Part shown: positions 1 through 14,097 of the stretch, piece after piece
Layout of the letters: each line of letters starts with the position of its first letter
Position numbering within the stretch: the stretch's first letter is position 1
Assembly: GCA_027186245.1 (NCBI GenBank)
Contig: CP114482.1
Coordinates: forward strand, 13,845,209 to 13,909,208
Direction of reading: 5' to 3'
Source: Coriaria nepalensis
Taxonomy: Eukaryota > Streptophyta > Magnoliopsida > Cucurbitales > Coriariaceae
DNA: 64,000 bases
The notes under the pieces: model-generated
What the model was told of the DNA's origin: nothing
The model's input: the letters and a program-made list of their open reading frames with translations, nothing else
Database searches by the model: none
Translations under genes and position numbers: made by a program

Positions 1-2524
1 TTAGAATGATTTACTGACTAAAAGAGACGCAATAATATGACTTTAAGGCTAAAAAAATGGATTGTTGCCTTCAATAGATCAATTGCAAGTTATGCATGAA
101 AGTCATGTCTTAAATGCAAAAATAGAATTGGTTTGAAGTGCTTCTAAACTATTTAATGATATGAAAAGACTGAATGATATGCTTTTTATGGCTAAAATAA
201 TGCATTGTTGTCTTCAATATATTAATTGCAAGTTATGTAAGAAAATCATGTTTGAAGGGCGTAAATAGAATTCGTTCGACTAAATTTTGAATGATTTAAC
301 GACTAGAATTGACTCATTGACATGACTTTAAGGCTAAACAAATGCATTGTTGCCTTCAATACATCAACTGCAAGTTATGCACGAAAGTGATGTTTAAAGG
401 CCGAATTTCATTCGAAGTGATTTTGAATGATTTACTGACTAAAAGCGACTCAATAATATGACTTTAAGGCTAAAAAAATGGATTGTTGCCTTCAATAGAT
501 CAATTGCAAGTTATGCATGAAATTCGTGTCTTAAATGCAAAAATAGAATTGGTTTGAAGTGCTTCTAAACTATTTAATGATATAAAAAGACTGAATGATA
601 TGCTTTTTAAGGCTAAAATAATGCACTGTTGTCTTCAATAGATTAATTGCAAGTTATGTAAGAAAATCATGTTTGAACGGCGAAAATAGAATTCGTTCGA
701 CTTAATTTAGAATGATTTAACGACTAGAAGAGACTCATTGACATGACTTTAAGGCTAAACAAATGCATTGTTGCCTTCAATACATCAACTGCAAGTTATG
801 CACGAAAGTCATGTTTAAAGGCCGAATTTCATTCGAAGTGATCTAGAATGATTTACTGACTAAAATAGACGAAAAAATATGACTTTAAGGCTAAAAAAAT
901 GCATAGTTGCCTGCAATAGATCAATTGCAAGTTATGTATGAAAGTCGTGTCGCAAATGCACAAATAGAATTGGTTCGAAGTGCTTCCAAACAATTTAATG
1001 ATATGAAACGACTGAATGATATGCTTTTTAAGGCTAAAATAATGCATTGTTGTCTTCAGTAGATTAATTGCAAGTTATGTAAGAAAATCATGTTTGAAGG
1101 GCGAAAATAGAATTCGTTCGACTTAATTTAGAATGATTTAACGACTAGAAGAGACTCATTGACATGACCTTAAGGCTAAACAAATGCATCGTTGACATCA
1201 ATACATCAACTGCAAGTTATGCACGATAGTCGTGTTTGAAGGCCGAATTTCATTCAAAGTGATTTAGAATGATTTACTGACTAAAAGAGACGCAAAAATA
1301 TGACTTTAAGGCTAAAAAAATGCATAGTTGCCTTCAGTAGATCAATTGCAAGTTATGTATGAAAGTTGTGTCTCAAATGCACAAATAGAATTGGTTCGAA
1401 GTGCTTCCAAAAAAATTAATGATATGAAAAGACTGAATGATATGCTTTTTACGGCTAAAATAATGCATTGTTGTCTTCCATAGATTAATTGCAACTTATG
1501 TAATAAAATCATGTTTGAAGGGCGAAAATAGAATTCGTTCGACTTAATTTAGAATGATTTAACGACGAGAAGAGACTCATTAACATGACTTTAAGGCTAA
1601 ACAAATGCATTTTTGTCTTCAATAGATGACCTCCAAGTTATGCACGAAGGTCATGTTTAAAGGCCGAATTTCATTCGAAGTGATTTAGAATGATTTACTG
1701 ACTAAAAGAGATGCAAAAATATGACTTTAAGGCTAAAAAAATGGATTGTTGCATTCAATATATCAATTGCAAGTTATGCATGAAAGTCGTGTCTTAAATG
1801 CAAAAATAGAATTGGTTCGAAGTGCTCCCAAACAATTTAATGATATGAAAAGACTGAATGATATGCTTTTTAAGGCTAAAATAATGCACTGTTGTCTTCA
1901 ATAGATTAATTGCAAGTTATGTAAGAAAATCATGTTTGAAGGGCGAAAATAGAATTCGTTCGACTTAATTTAGAATGATTTAACGACTAGAAGAGACTCA
2001 TTGACATGACTTTAAGGCTAAAAAATGCATTGTTGCCTTCAATACATCAACTGCAAGTTATGCACGAAAGTCATGTTTAAAGGCCGAATTTCATTCGAAA
2101 TGATTTAGAATGATTTACTGACTAAAAGAGACGCAAAAATATGACTTTAAGGCTTAAAAAATGCATAGTTGCCTTCAATAGATCAATTGCAAGTTATGTA
2201 TGAAAGTCGTGTCTCAAATGCACAAATAGAATTGGTTCGAAATGCTTCCAAACAATTTAATGATATGAAAAGACTGAATGATATGCTTTTTAAGGCTAAA
2301 ATAATGCATTGTTGTCTTCAATAGATTAATTAAAAGTTATGTAATAAAATCATGTTTGAAGGGCGAAAATAGAATTCGTTCGACTTAATTTTGAATGATT
2401 TAACGACTAGAAGAGACTCATTGACATGACTTTAAGGCTAAACAAATACATTTTTGCCTTCAATAGATCAACTCCAAGTTATGCACGAAAGTGATGTTTA
2501 AAGGCCGAATTACATTCGAAGTGA
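1..2524 (+). repeat. Array domain 1: mixed, older variants
   Basis: Six units of 420 to 421 bp that do not share a clear higher-order pattern. The first two have rarer spellings such as aaaatggattgttgcc in the A core, ggtttgaagtgcttc, and aaactattta at the start of B; these also occur near the far right end (for example around 59.3 kb). B mixes tgtaag and tgtaat. C is mostly ctgcaag. No gene or foreign element is visible. Confidence 0.75.
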
Positions 2525-5500
2525 TTTAGAATGATTTACTAACTAAAAGAGACGCAATAATATGACTTTAAGGCTAAAAAAATGCATAGTTGCCTTCAAT
2601 AGATCAATTGCAAGTTATGTATGAAAGTCGTGTCTTAAATGCAAAAATAGAATTGGTTCGAAGTGCTTCCAAACAATTTAATGATATGGAAAGATTGAAC
2701 GATATGCTTTTTATGGCTAAAACAATGCATTGTTGTCTTCAATAGCCTAATTGCAAGTTATGTAATAAAATCATGTTTGAAGGGCGAAAATAGAATTCGT
2801 TCGACTTAATTTAGAATGATTTAACGACTAGAAGAGACTCACTGACATGACTTTAAGGCTAAACAAACGCATTGTTGCCTTCAATAGTTCAACTGCAAGT
2901 TATGCACGAAAGTCATGTTTGACGGCCGAATTTCATTCGAAGTGATTTAGAAAAATTAATGACTAAAAGAGATGCAATAATAAGACTTTAAGGCTAAAAA
3001 AATGCATAGGTGCCTTCAATAGATCAATTGCAAGTTCTGTATGAAAGTCGTGTCTCAAATGCACAAATAGAATTGGTTCGAAGTGCCTCCAAACAATTTA
3101 ATGATATGAAAAGACTGAATGATATGCTTTTTAAGGCTAAAATAATGCATTGTTGTCTTCAATAGATTAATTGCAAGTTATGTAATAAAATCATGTTTGA
3201 AGGGCGAAAATAGAATTCGTTCGACTTAATTTAGAATGATTTAACGACTAGAAGAGACTCATTGACATGACTTTAAGGCTAAACAAATGCATTTTTGCCT
3301 TCAATAGATCAACTCCAAGTTATGCACGAAAGTGATGTTTAAAGGCCGAATTTCATTCGAAGTGATTAAGAATGATTACTGACTAAAAGAGACGCAATAA
3401 TATGACTTTAAGGCTAAAAAAATGCATAGTTGCCTTCAATAGATCAATTGCAAGTTATGTATGAAAGTCGTGTCTTAAATGCAAAAATAGAATTGGTTCG
3501 AAGTGCTTCCAAACAATTTAATGATATGAAAAGATTGAATGATATGCTTTTTATGGCTAAAACAATGCATTGTTGTCTTCAATAGCCTAATTGCAAGTTA
3601 TGTAATAAAATCATGTTTGAAGGGCGAAAATAGAATTCGTTCGACTTAATTTAGAATGATTTAACGACTAGAAGAGACTCATTGACATGACTTTAAGGCT
3701 AAAGAAATGTATTGTTGCCTTCAATAGATCAACTGCAAGTTTTGCACGAAAGTCATGTTTTACGGCCGAATTTCATTCGAAGTGATTTAGAAAAATTAAT
3801 GACTAAAAGAGATGCAATAATAAGACTTTAAGGCTAAAAAAATGCATAGGTGCCTTTAATAGATCAATTGCAAGTTCTGTATGAAAGTCGTGTCTGAAAT
3901 GCACTTCGAAGTGCTTCCAAACAATTTAATGATATGAAAAGACTGAATGATATGCTTTTTATGGCTAAAATATCGCATTGTTGTCTTCAATAGATTAATT
4001 GCAAGTTATGTAATAAAATCATGTTTGAAGGGCGAAAATAGAATTCGTTCGACTTAATTTAGAATGATTTAACGACTAGAAGAGACTCATTGACATGACT
4101 TTAAGGCTAAACAAATGCATTTTTGCCTTCAATAGATCAACTCCAAGTTATGCACGAAAGTGATGTTTAAAGGCCGAATTTCATTCGAAGTGATTAAGAA
4201 TGATTACTGACTAAAAGAGACGCAATAATATGACTTTAAGGCTAAAAAAATGCATAGTTGCCTTCAATAGATCAATTGCAAGTTATGTATGAAAGTCGTG
4301 TCTTAAATGCAAAAATAGAATTGGTTCGAAGTGCTTCCAAACAATTTAATGATATGAAAAGATTGAATGATATGCTTTTTATGGCTAAAACAATGCATTG
4401 TTGTCTTCAATAGCCTAATTGCAAGTTATGTAATAAAATCATGTTTGAAGGGCGAAAATAGAATTCGTTCGACTTAATTTAGAATGATTTAACGACTAGA
4501 AGAGACTCATTGACATGACTTTAAGGCTAAACAAACGCATTGTTGCCTTCAATAGATCAACTGCAAGTTATGCACGAAAGTCATGTTTTACGGCCGAATT
4601 TCATTCGAAGTGATTTAGAAAAATTAATGACTAAAAGAGATGCAATAATAAGACTTTAAGGCTAAAAAAATGCATAGGTGCCTTCAATAGATCAATTGCA
4701 AGTTCTGTATGAAAGTCGTGTCTCAAATGCACAAATAGAATTGGTTCGAAGTGCCTCCAAACAATTTAATGATATGAAAAGACTGAATGATATGCTTTTT
4801 AAGGCTAAAATAATGCATTGTTGTCTTCAATAGATTAATTGCAAGTTATGTAATAAAATCATGTTTGAAGGGCGAAAATAGAATTCATTCGACTTAATTT
4901 AGACTGATTTAACGACTAGAAGAGACTCATTAACATGACTTTAAGGCTAAACAAATGCATTTTTGCCTTCAATAGATCAACTCCAAGTTATGCACGAAAG
5001 TCATGTTTAAACGCCGAATTTCATTCGAAGTGATTTAGAATGATTTACTGACTAAAAGAGACGCAAAAATATGACTTTAAGGCTAAAAAAATGCATAGTT
5101 GCCTTCAATAGATCAATTGCAAGTTATGTATGAAAGTCGTGTCTTAAATGCACAAATAGAATTGGTTCGAAGTCCTTCCAAACAATTTAATGTTATGAAA
5201 AGACTGAATGATATGCTTTTTAAGGCTAAAATAATGCATTGTTGTCTTCAATAGATTAATTGCAAGTTATATAATAAAATCATGTTTGAAGGGCGAAAAT
5301 AGAATTCGTTCGACTTAATTTTGAATGATTTAACGACTAGAAGAGACTCATTGACATGACTTTAAGGCTAAACAAATATATTTTTGCCTTCAATAGATCA
5401 ACTCCAAGTTATGCACGAAAGTGATGTTTAAAGGCCGAATTTCATTCGAAGTGATTTAGAATGATTTACTGACTAAAAGAGACGCAATAATATGACATTA

Positions 5501-5560
5501 AGGCTAAAAAAATGCATAGTTGCCTTCAATAGATCAATTGCAAGTTATGTATGAAAGTCG
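2525..5560 (+). repeat. Segmental duplication 1, copy 1
   Basis: Units with anchors 2,529 and 2,950 match those at 6,301 and 6,722 (offset 3,772). Units at 4,198, 4,618, 5,038 and 5,459 match those at 7,551, 7,971, 8,391 and 8,812 (offset 3,353). Shared rare marks include a 12-bp A deletion (gcacttcg), aagtccttcc, and aatgttatg. The change of offset by 419 bp means one unit was lost in copy 2. Confidence 0.75.
3786..4193 (+). repeat. Satellite unit with 12-bp deletion in subunit A (408 bp)
   Basis: Near 3,901 the usual gcacaaatagaattggttcg is shortened to gcacttcg, removing 12 bp. The identical deletion recurs near 7,254 in the unit at 7,138-7,546. A shared ancestral event followed by duplication explains both better than two independent deletions. 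Confidence 0.85.
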
Positions 5561-6296
5561 TGTCTCAAATGCACAAATAGAATTGGTTCGAAGTGCTTCC
5601 AAACAATTTAATGATATGAAAAGACTGAATGATACGCTTTTTAAGGCTAAAATAATGCATTGTTGTCTTCAATAGATTAATTGCAAGTTATATAATAAAA
5701 TCATGTTTGAAGGGCGAAAATAGAATTCATTCGACTTAATTTAGACTGATTTAACGACTAGAAGAGACTCATTGACATGACTTTAGGGCTAAACAAATGC
5801 ATTTTTGCCTTCAATAGATCAACTCCAAGTTATGCACGAAACTCATGTTTAAAGGCCGAATTTCATTCGAAGTGATTTAGAATGATTTACTGACTAAAAG
5901 AGACGCAACAATATGACTTTAAGGCTAAAAAAATGCATAGTTGCCTTCAATAGATCAATTGCAAGTTATGTATGAAAGTCGGGTCTTAAATGCAAAAATA
6001 GAATTGGTTCGAAATGCTTCCAAACAATTTAATGATATGAAAAGACTGAATGATGTGCTTTTTATGGCTAAAATAATGCATTGTTGTCTTCAATAGATTA
6101 ATTGCAAGTTATGTAATAAAATCATGTTTGAAGGGCGAAAATAAAATTCGTTCGACTTAATTTTGAATGATTTAACGACTAGAAGAGACTCATTGACATG
6201 ACTTTAAGGCTAAACAAATACATTTTTGCCTTCAATAGATCAACTCCAAGTTATGCACGAAAGTGATGTTTAAAGGCCGAATTACATTCGAAGTGA

Positions 6297-8912
6297 TTTA
6301 GAATGATTTACTAACTAAAAGAGACGCAATAATATGACTTTAAGGCTAAAAAAATGCATAGTTGCCTTCAATAGATCAATTGCAAGTTATGTATGAAAGT
6401 CGTGTCTTAAATGCAAAAATAGAATTGGTTCGAAGTGCTTCCAAACAATTTAATGATATGAAAAGATTGAACGATATGCTTTTTATGGCTAAAACAATGC
6501 ATTGTTGTCTTCAATAGCCTAATTGCAAGTTATGTAATAAAATCATGTTTGAAGGGCGAAAATAGAATTCGTTCGACTTAATTTAGAATGATTTAACGAC
6601 TAGAAGAGACTCACTGACATGACTTTAAGGCTAAACAAACGCATTGTTGCATTCAATAGATCAACTGCAAGTTATGCACGAAAGTCATGTTTGACGGCCG
6701 AATTTCATTCGAAGTGATTTAGAAAAATTAATGACTAAAAGAGATGCAATAATAAGACTTTAAGGCTAAAAAAATGCATAGGTGCCTTCAATAGATCAAT
6801 TGCAAGTTCTGTATGAAAGTCGTGTCTCAAATGCACAAATAGAATTGGTTCGAAGTGCCTCCAAACAATTTAATGATATGAAAAGACTGAATGATATGCT
6901 TTTTAAGGATAAAATAATGCATTGTTGTCTTCAATAGATTAATTGCAAGTTATGTAATAAAATCATGTTTGAAGGGCGAAAATAGAATTCGTTCGACTTA
7001 ATTTAGAATGATGTAACGACTAGAAGAGACTCATTGACATGACTTTAAGGCTAAACAAATGCATTTTTGCCTTCAATAGATCAACTCCAAGTTATGCACG
7101 AAAGTGATGTTTAAAGGCCGAATTTCATTCAAGGTGATTTAGAATGATTTACTGACTAAAAGAGACGCAATAATATGACTTTAAGGCTAAAAAAATGCAT
7201 AGTTGCCTTCAATAGATCAATTGCAAGTTATGTATGAAAGTCGTGTCTCAAATGCACTTCGTAGTGCTTCCAAACAATTTAATGATATGAAAAGACTGAA
7301 TGATATGCTTTTTATGGCTAAAATATCGCATTGTTGTCTTCAATAGATTAATTGCAAGTTATGTAATAAAATCATGTTTGAAGGGCGAAAATAGAATTCG
7401 TTCGACTTAATTTAGAATGATTTAACGACTAGAAGAGACTCATTGACATGACTTTAAGGCTAAACAAATGCATTTTTGCCTTCAATAGATCAACTCCAAG
7501 TTATGCACGAAAGTGATGTTTAAAGGCCGAATTTCATTCGAAGTGATTAAGAATGATTACCGACTAAAAGAGACGCAATAATATGACTTTAAGGCTAAAA
7601 AAATGCATAGTTGCCTTCAATAGATCAATTGCAAGTTATGTATGAAAGTCGTGTCTTAAATGCAAAAATAGAATTGGTTCGAAGTGCTTCCAAACAATTT
7701 AATGATATGAAAAGATTGAATGATATGCTTTTTATGGCTAAAACAATGCATTGTTGTCTTCAATAGCCTAATTGCAAGTTATGTAATAAAATCATGTTTG
7801 AAGGGCGAAAATAGAATTCGTTCGACTTAATTTAGAATGATTTAACGACTAGAAGAGACTCATTGACATGACTTTAAGGCTAAACAAACGCATTGTTGCC
7901 TTCAATAGATCAACTGCAAGTTATGCACGAAAGTCATGTTTTACGGCCGAATTTCATTCGAAGTGATTTAGAAAAATTAATGACTAAAAGAGATGCAATA
8001 ATAAGACTTTAAGGCTAAAAAAATGCATAGGTGCCTTCAATAGATCAATTGCAAGTTCTGTATGAAAGTCGTGTCTCAAATGCACAAATAGAATTGGTTC
8101 GAAGTGCCTCCAAACAATTTAATGATATGAAAAGACTGAATGATATGCTTTTTAAGGCTAAAATAATGCATTGTTGTCTTCAATAGATTAATTGCAAGTT
8201 ATGTAATAAAATCATGTTTGAAGGGCGAAAATAGAATTCATTCGACTTAATTTAGACTGATTTAACGACTAGAAGAGACTCATTAACATGACTTTAAGGC
8301 TAAACAAATGCATTTTTGCCTTCAATAGATCAACTCCAAGTTATGCACGAAAGTCATGTTTAAACGCCGAATTTCATTCGAAGTGATTTAGAATGATTTA
8401 CTGACTAAAAGAGACGCAAAAATATGACTTTAAGGCTAAAAAAATGCATAGTTGCCTTCAATAGATCAATTGCAAGTTATGTATGAAAGTCGTGTCTTAA
8501 ATGCACAAATAGAATTGGTTCGAAGTCCTTCCAAACAATTTAATGTTATGAAAAGACTGAATGATATGCTTTTTAAGGCTAAAATAATGCATTGTTGTCT
8601 TCAATAGATTAATTGCAAGTTATATAATAAAATCATGTTTGAAGGGCGAAAATAGAATTCGTTCGACTTAATTTTGAATGATTTAACGACTAGAAGAGAC
8701 TCATTGACATGACTTTAAGGCTAAACAAATATATTTTTGCCTTCAATAGATCAACTCCAAGTTATGCACGAAAGTGATGTTTAAAGGCCGAATTTCATTC
8801 GAAGTGATTTAGAATGATTTACTGACTAAAAGAGACGCAAAAATATGACATTAAGGCTAAAAAAATGCATAGTTGCCTTCAATAGATCAATTGCAAGTTA
8901 TGTATGAAAGTC
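6297..8912 (+). repeat. Segmental duplication 1, copy 2
   Basis: Second copy of the block above. The unit at 7,138-7,546 has a front like the copy-1 unit at 3,370 and then the 12-bp deletion seen in the copy-1 unit at 3,790, so it looks like a hybrid of the two produced by loss of one unit. Similarity to copy 1 ends around 8.9 kb, where the A spelling changes from caaatgcacaaatag to taaatgcaaaaatag. Confidence 0.72.
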
Positions 8913-11900
8913 GTGTCTTAAATGCAAAAATAGAATTGGTTCGCAGTGCTTCCAAACAGTTTAATGATATGAAAAGATTGAATGACATGCTTTTTATGGC
9001 TAAAACAATGCATTGTTGTCTTCAATAGATTAATTGCAAATTATGTAAGAAAATCATGTTTGAAGGGCGAAAATAAAATTCGTTCGACTTAATTTAGAAT
9101 GATTTAACGACTAGAAGAGACTCATAGACATGACTTTAAGGCTAAACAAATACATTTTTGCCTTCAATAGATCAACTCCAAGTTATGCACGAAAGTGATG
9201 TTTAAAGGCCGAATTTCATTCAAGGTGATTTAGAATGATTTACTGACTAAAAGAGACGCAATAATATGACTTTAAGGCTAAAAAAATGCATAGTTGCCTT
9301 CAATAGATCAATTGCAAGTTATGTATGAAAGTCGTGTCTTAAATGCAAAAATAGAATTGGTTCGCAGTGCTTCCAAACAGTTTAATGATATGAAAAGATT
9401 GAATGACATGCTTTTTATGGCTAAAACAATGCATTGTTGTCTTCAATAGATTAATTGCAAGTTAGGTAATAAAATCATGTTTGAAGGGCGAAAATAGAAT
9501 TCGTTCGACTTAATTTTGAATGATTTAACGACTAGAAGAGACACATTGACATGACTTTAAGGCTAAACAAATACATTTTTTCCTTCAATAGATCAACTCC
9601 AAGTTATGCACGAAAGTGATGTTTAAAGGCCGAATTTCATTCGAAGTGATTTAGAATGATTTACTGACTAAAAGAGACGCCATAATATGACTTTAAGGCT
9701 AAAAAAATGCATAGTTGCCTTCAATAGATCAATTGCAAGTTATGTATGAAAGTCGTGTCTCAAATGCACAAATAGAATTGGTTCGAAATGCTTCCAAACA
9801 ATTTAGTGATATGAAAAGACTGAATGATATGCTTTTTAAGGCTAAAATAATGCATTGTTGTCTTCAATAGATTAATTGCAAGTTATGTAATAAAATCATG
9901 TTTGAAGGGCGAAAATAGAATTCGTTCGACTTAATTTTGAATGATTTAACGACTAGAAGAGACTCATTGAGATGACTTTAAGGCTAAACAAATGCATTTT
10001 TGCCTTCAATAGATCAACTCCAAGTTATGCACGAAAGTGATGTTTAAAGGCCGAATTTCATTCAAGGTGATTTAGAATGATTTACTGACTAAAAGAGACG
10101 CAATAATATGACTTTAAGGCTAAAAAAATGCATAGTTGCCTTCAATAGATCAATTGCAAGTTATGTATGAAAGTCGTGTCTTAAATGCAAAAATAGAATT
10201 GGTTCGCAGTGCTTCCAAACAGTTTAATGATATGAAAAGATTGAATGACATGCTTTTTATGGCTAAAACAATGCATTGTTGTCTTCAATAGATTAATTGC
10301 AAGTTAGGTAATAAAATCATGTTTGAAGGGCGAAAATAGAATTCGTTCGACTTAATTTTGAATGATTTAACGACTAGAAGAGACTCATTGACATGACTTT
10401 AAGGCTAAACAAATATATTTTTGCCTTCAATAGATCAACTCCAAGTTATGCACGAAAGTCATGTTTAAAGGCCGAATTTCATTCGAAGTGATTTAGAATG
10501 ATATACTGACTGAAAGAGACGCCATAATATGACTTTAAGGCCAGAAAAATGCATAGTTGCCTTCAATAGATCAATTGCAAGTTATGTATGAAAGTCGTGT
10601 CTCAAATGCACAAATAGAATTGGTTCGAAATGCTTCCAAACAATTTAGTGATATGAAAAGATTGAATGACATGCTTTTTATGGCTAAAACAATGCATTGT
10701 TGTCTTCAATAGATTAATTGCAAGTTAGGTAATAAAATCATGTTTGAAGGGCGAAAATAGAATTCGTTCGACTTAATTTTGAATGATTTAACGACTAGAA
10801 GAGACTCATTGAGATGACTTTAAGGCTAAACAAATGCATTTTTGCCTTCAATAGATCAACTCCAAGTTATGCACGAAAGTGATGTTTAAAGGCCGAATTT
10901 CATTCGAAGTGATTTAGAATGATTTACTGACTAAAAGAGACGCCATAATATGACTTTAAGGCTAAAAAAATGCATAGTTGCCTTCAATAGATAAATTGCA
11001 AGTTATGTATGAAAGTCGTGTCTCAAATGCACAAATAGAATTGGTTCGAAATGCTTCCAAACAATTTAGTGATATGAAAAGACTGAATGATATGCTTTTT
11101 AAGGCTAAAATAATGCATTGTTGTCTTCAATAGATTAATTGCAAGTTATGTAATAAAATCATGTTTGAAGGGCGAAAATAGAATTCGTTCGACTTAATTT
11201 TGAATGATTTAACGACTAGAAGAGACTCATTGACATGACCTTAAGGCTAAACACATACATTTTTGCCTTCAATAGATCAACTCCAAGTTATGGACGAAAG
11301 TGATGTTTAAAGGCCGAATTTCATTCGAAGTGATTTAGAATGATTTACTGACTAAAAGAGACGCAATAATATGACTTTAAGGCTAAAAAAATGCATAGTT
11401 GCCTTCAATAGATCAATTGCAAGTTATGTATGAAAGTCGTGTCTTAAATGCACAAATAGAATTGGTTCGAAGTGCTTCCAAACAATTTAATGATATGAAA
11501 AGACTGAATGATATGCTTTTTAAGGCTAAAATAATGCATTGTTGTCTTCAGTAGATTAATTGGAAGTTATGTAATAAAATCATGTTTGAAGGGCGAAAAT
11601 AGAATTCGTTCGACTTAATTTTGAATGATTTAACGACTAGAAGAGACTCATTGACATGACTTTAGGGCTAAACAAATGCATTTTTGCCTTCAATAGATCA
11701 ACTCCAAGTTATGCACGAAAGTGATGTTTAAAGGCCGAATTTCATTCGAAGTGATTTAGAATGATTTACTGACTAAAAGAGACGCAATAATATGACTTTA
11801 AGGCTAAAAAAATGCATAGTTGCCTTCAATAGATCAATTGCAAGTTATGGATGAAAGTCGTGTCTCAAATGCACAAATAGAATTGGTTCGAAATGCTTCC

Positions 11901-14097
11901 AAACAATTTAATGATATGAAAAGACTGAATGATCTGCTTTTTGAGGCTAAAATAATGCATTGTTGTCTTCAATAGATTAATTGCAAGTTATGTAATAAAA
12001 TCATGTTTGAAGGGCGAAAATAGAATTCGTTCGACTTAATTTTGAATGATTTAACGACTAGAAGAGACTCATTGACATGACTTTAAGGCTAAACAAATAC
12101 ATTTTTGCCTTCAATAGATCAACTCCAAGTTATGCACGAAAGTGATGTTTAAAGGCCGAATTTCATTCGAAGTGATTTAGAATGATTTACTGACTAAAAG
12201 AGACGCAATAGTATGACTTTAAGGCTAAACAAATGCATAATTGCCTTCAATATATCAATTGCAAGTTATGTATGAAAGTCGTGTCTTAAATGCAAAAATA
12301 GAATTGGTTCTAAGTGCTTCCAAACAATTTAATGATATGAAAAGATTGAATGATATGCTTTTTATGGCTAAAACAATGCCTTGTTGTCTTCAATAGCCTA
12401 ATTGCAAGTTATGTAATAAAATCATGTTTGAAGGGCGAAAATAGAATTCGTTCGACTTAATTTAGAATGATTTAACGACTAGAAGAGACTCACTGACATG
12501 ACTTTAAGGCTAAACAAACGCATTGTTGCCTTCATTAGATCAACTGCAAGTTATGCACGAAAGTCATGTTTAACGGCCGAATTTCATTCGAAGTGATTTA
12601 GAAAAATTAATGACTAAAAGAGATGCAATAATAAGACTTTAAGGCTAAAAAAATGCATAGGTGCCTTCAATAGATCAATTGCAAGTTCTGTATGAAAGTC
12701 GTGTCTCAAATGCACAAATAGAATTGGTTCGAAGTGCTTCCAAACAATTTAATGATATGAAAAGACTGAATGATATGTTTTTTAAGGCTAAAATAATGCA
12801 TTGTTGTCTTCAATAGCCTAATTGCAAGTTATGTAATAAAATCATGTTTGAAGGGCGAAAATAGAATTCGCTTGACTTAATTTAGAATGATTTAACGACT
12901 AGAAGAGACTCATTGACATGACTTTAAGGCTAAACAAATGCATTGTTGCCTTCAATAGATCAACTCCAAGTTTTGCACGAAAGTCATGTTTAAAGGCTTA
13001 ATTTCCTTCGAAGTGATTTAGAATGATTTACTGACTAAAAGAGACGCAAAAATTTGACTTTAAGGCTAAAAAAATGCATAGTTGCCTTCAATAGATCAAT
13101 TGCAAGTTATGTATGAAAGTCGTGTCTCAAATGCACAAATACAATTGGTTCGAAGTGCTTCCAAACAATTTAATGATATGAAAAGACTGAATGATATGCT
13201 TTTTAAGGCTAAAATAATGCATTGTTGTCTTCAGTAGATTAATTGGAAGTTATGTAATAAAATCACGTTTGAAGGGCGAAAATAGAATTCGTTCGACTTA
13301 ATTTTGAATGATTTAACGACTAGAAGAGACTCATTGACATGACTTTAGGGCTAAACAAATGCATTTTTGCCTTCAATAGATCAACTCCAAGTTATGCACG
13401 AAAGTGATGTTTAAAGGCCGAATTTCATTCGAAGTGATTTAGAATGATTTACTGACTAAAAGAGACGCAATAATATGACTTTAAGGCTAAAAAAATGCAT
13501 AGTTGCCTTCAATAGATCAATTGCAAGTTATGTATGAAAGTCGTGTCTCAAATGCACAAATAGAATTGGTTCGAAGTGCTTCCAAACAATTTAATGATAT
13601 GAAAAGATTGAATGATATGCTTTTTATGGCTAAAACAATGCATTGTTGTCTTCAATAGCCTAATTGCAAGTTATGTAATAAAATCATGTTTGAAGGGCGA
13701 AAATAGAATTCGTTCGACTTAATTTAGAATGATTTAACGACTAGAAGAGACTCATTGACATGACTTTAAGGCTAAACAAACGCATTGTTTCCTTCATTAG
13801 ATCAACTGCAAGTTATGCACGAAAGTCATGTTTAACGGCCGAATTTCATTCGAAGTGATTTAGAAAAATTAATGACTAAAAGAGATGCAATAATAAGACT
13901 TTAAGGCTAAAAAAATGCATAGGTGCCTTCAATAGATCAATTGCAAGTTCTGTATGAAAGTCGTGTCTCAAATGCACAAATAGAATTGGTTCGAAGTGCT
14001 TCCAAACAATTTAATGATATGAAAAGATTGAATGATATGCTTTTTATGGCTAAAACAATGCCTTGTTGTCTTCAATAGCCTAATTGCAAGTTATGTA

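Larger units (their letters stand above)
2525..12175 (+). repeat. Array domain 2: CTCCAAG-type units
   Basis: About 23 units. C is mostly the ctccaagttatgcacg type. B is mostly tgtaataaaatcatg. Units with the shortened A start aaaaattaatgac (anchors 2,950, 3,790, 4,618, 6,722, 7,971) are interspersed and 420 bp long. Two units carry the same 12-bp deletion in A (near 3,904 and 7,257). A block of this domain is present twice (listed separately). Nothing other than satellite is seen. Confidence 0.75.

Noticed and set aside
853..1047. 64-codon open frame on the minus strand
   Set aside because: It occurs in one unit only; the same frame is interrupted in neighbouring units. It overlaps the satellite and has no recognisable domain.
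3786..4193. Frameshift or pseudogene interpretation of the 12-bp deletion
   Set aside because: There is no coding sequence to disrupt; the deletion is simply a repeat variant.
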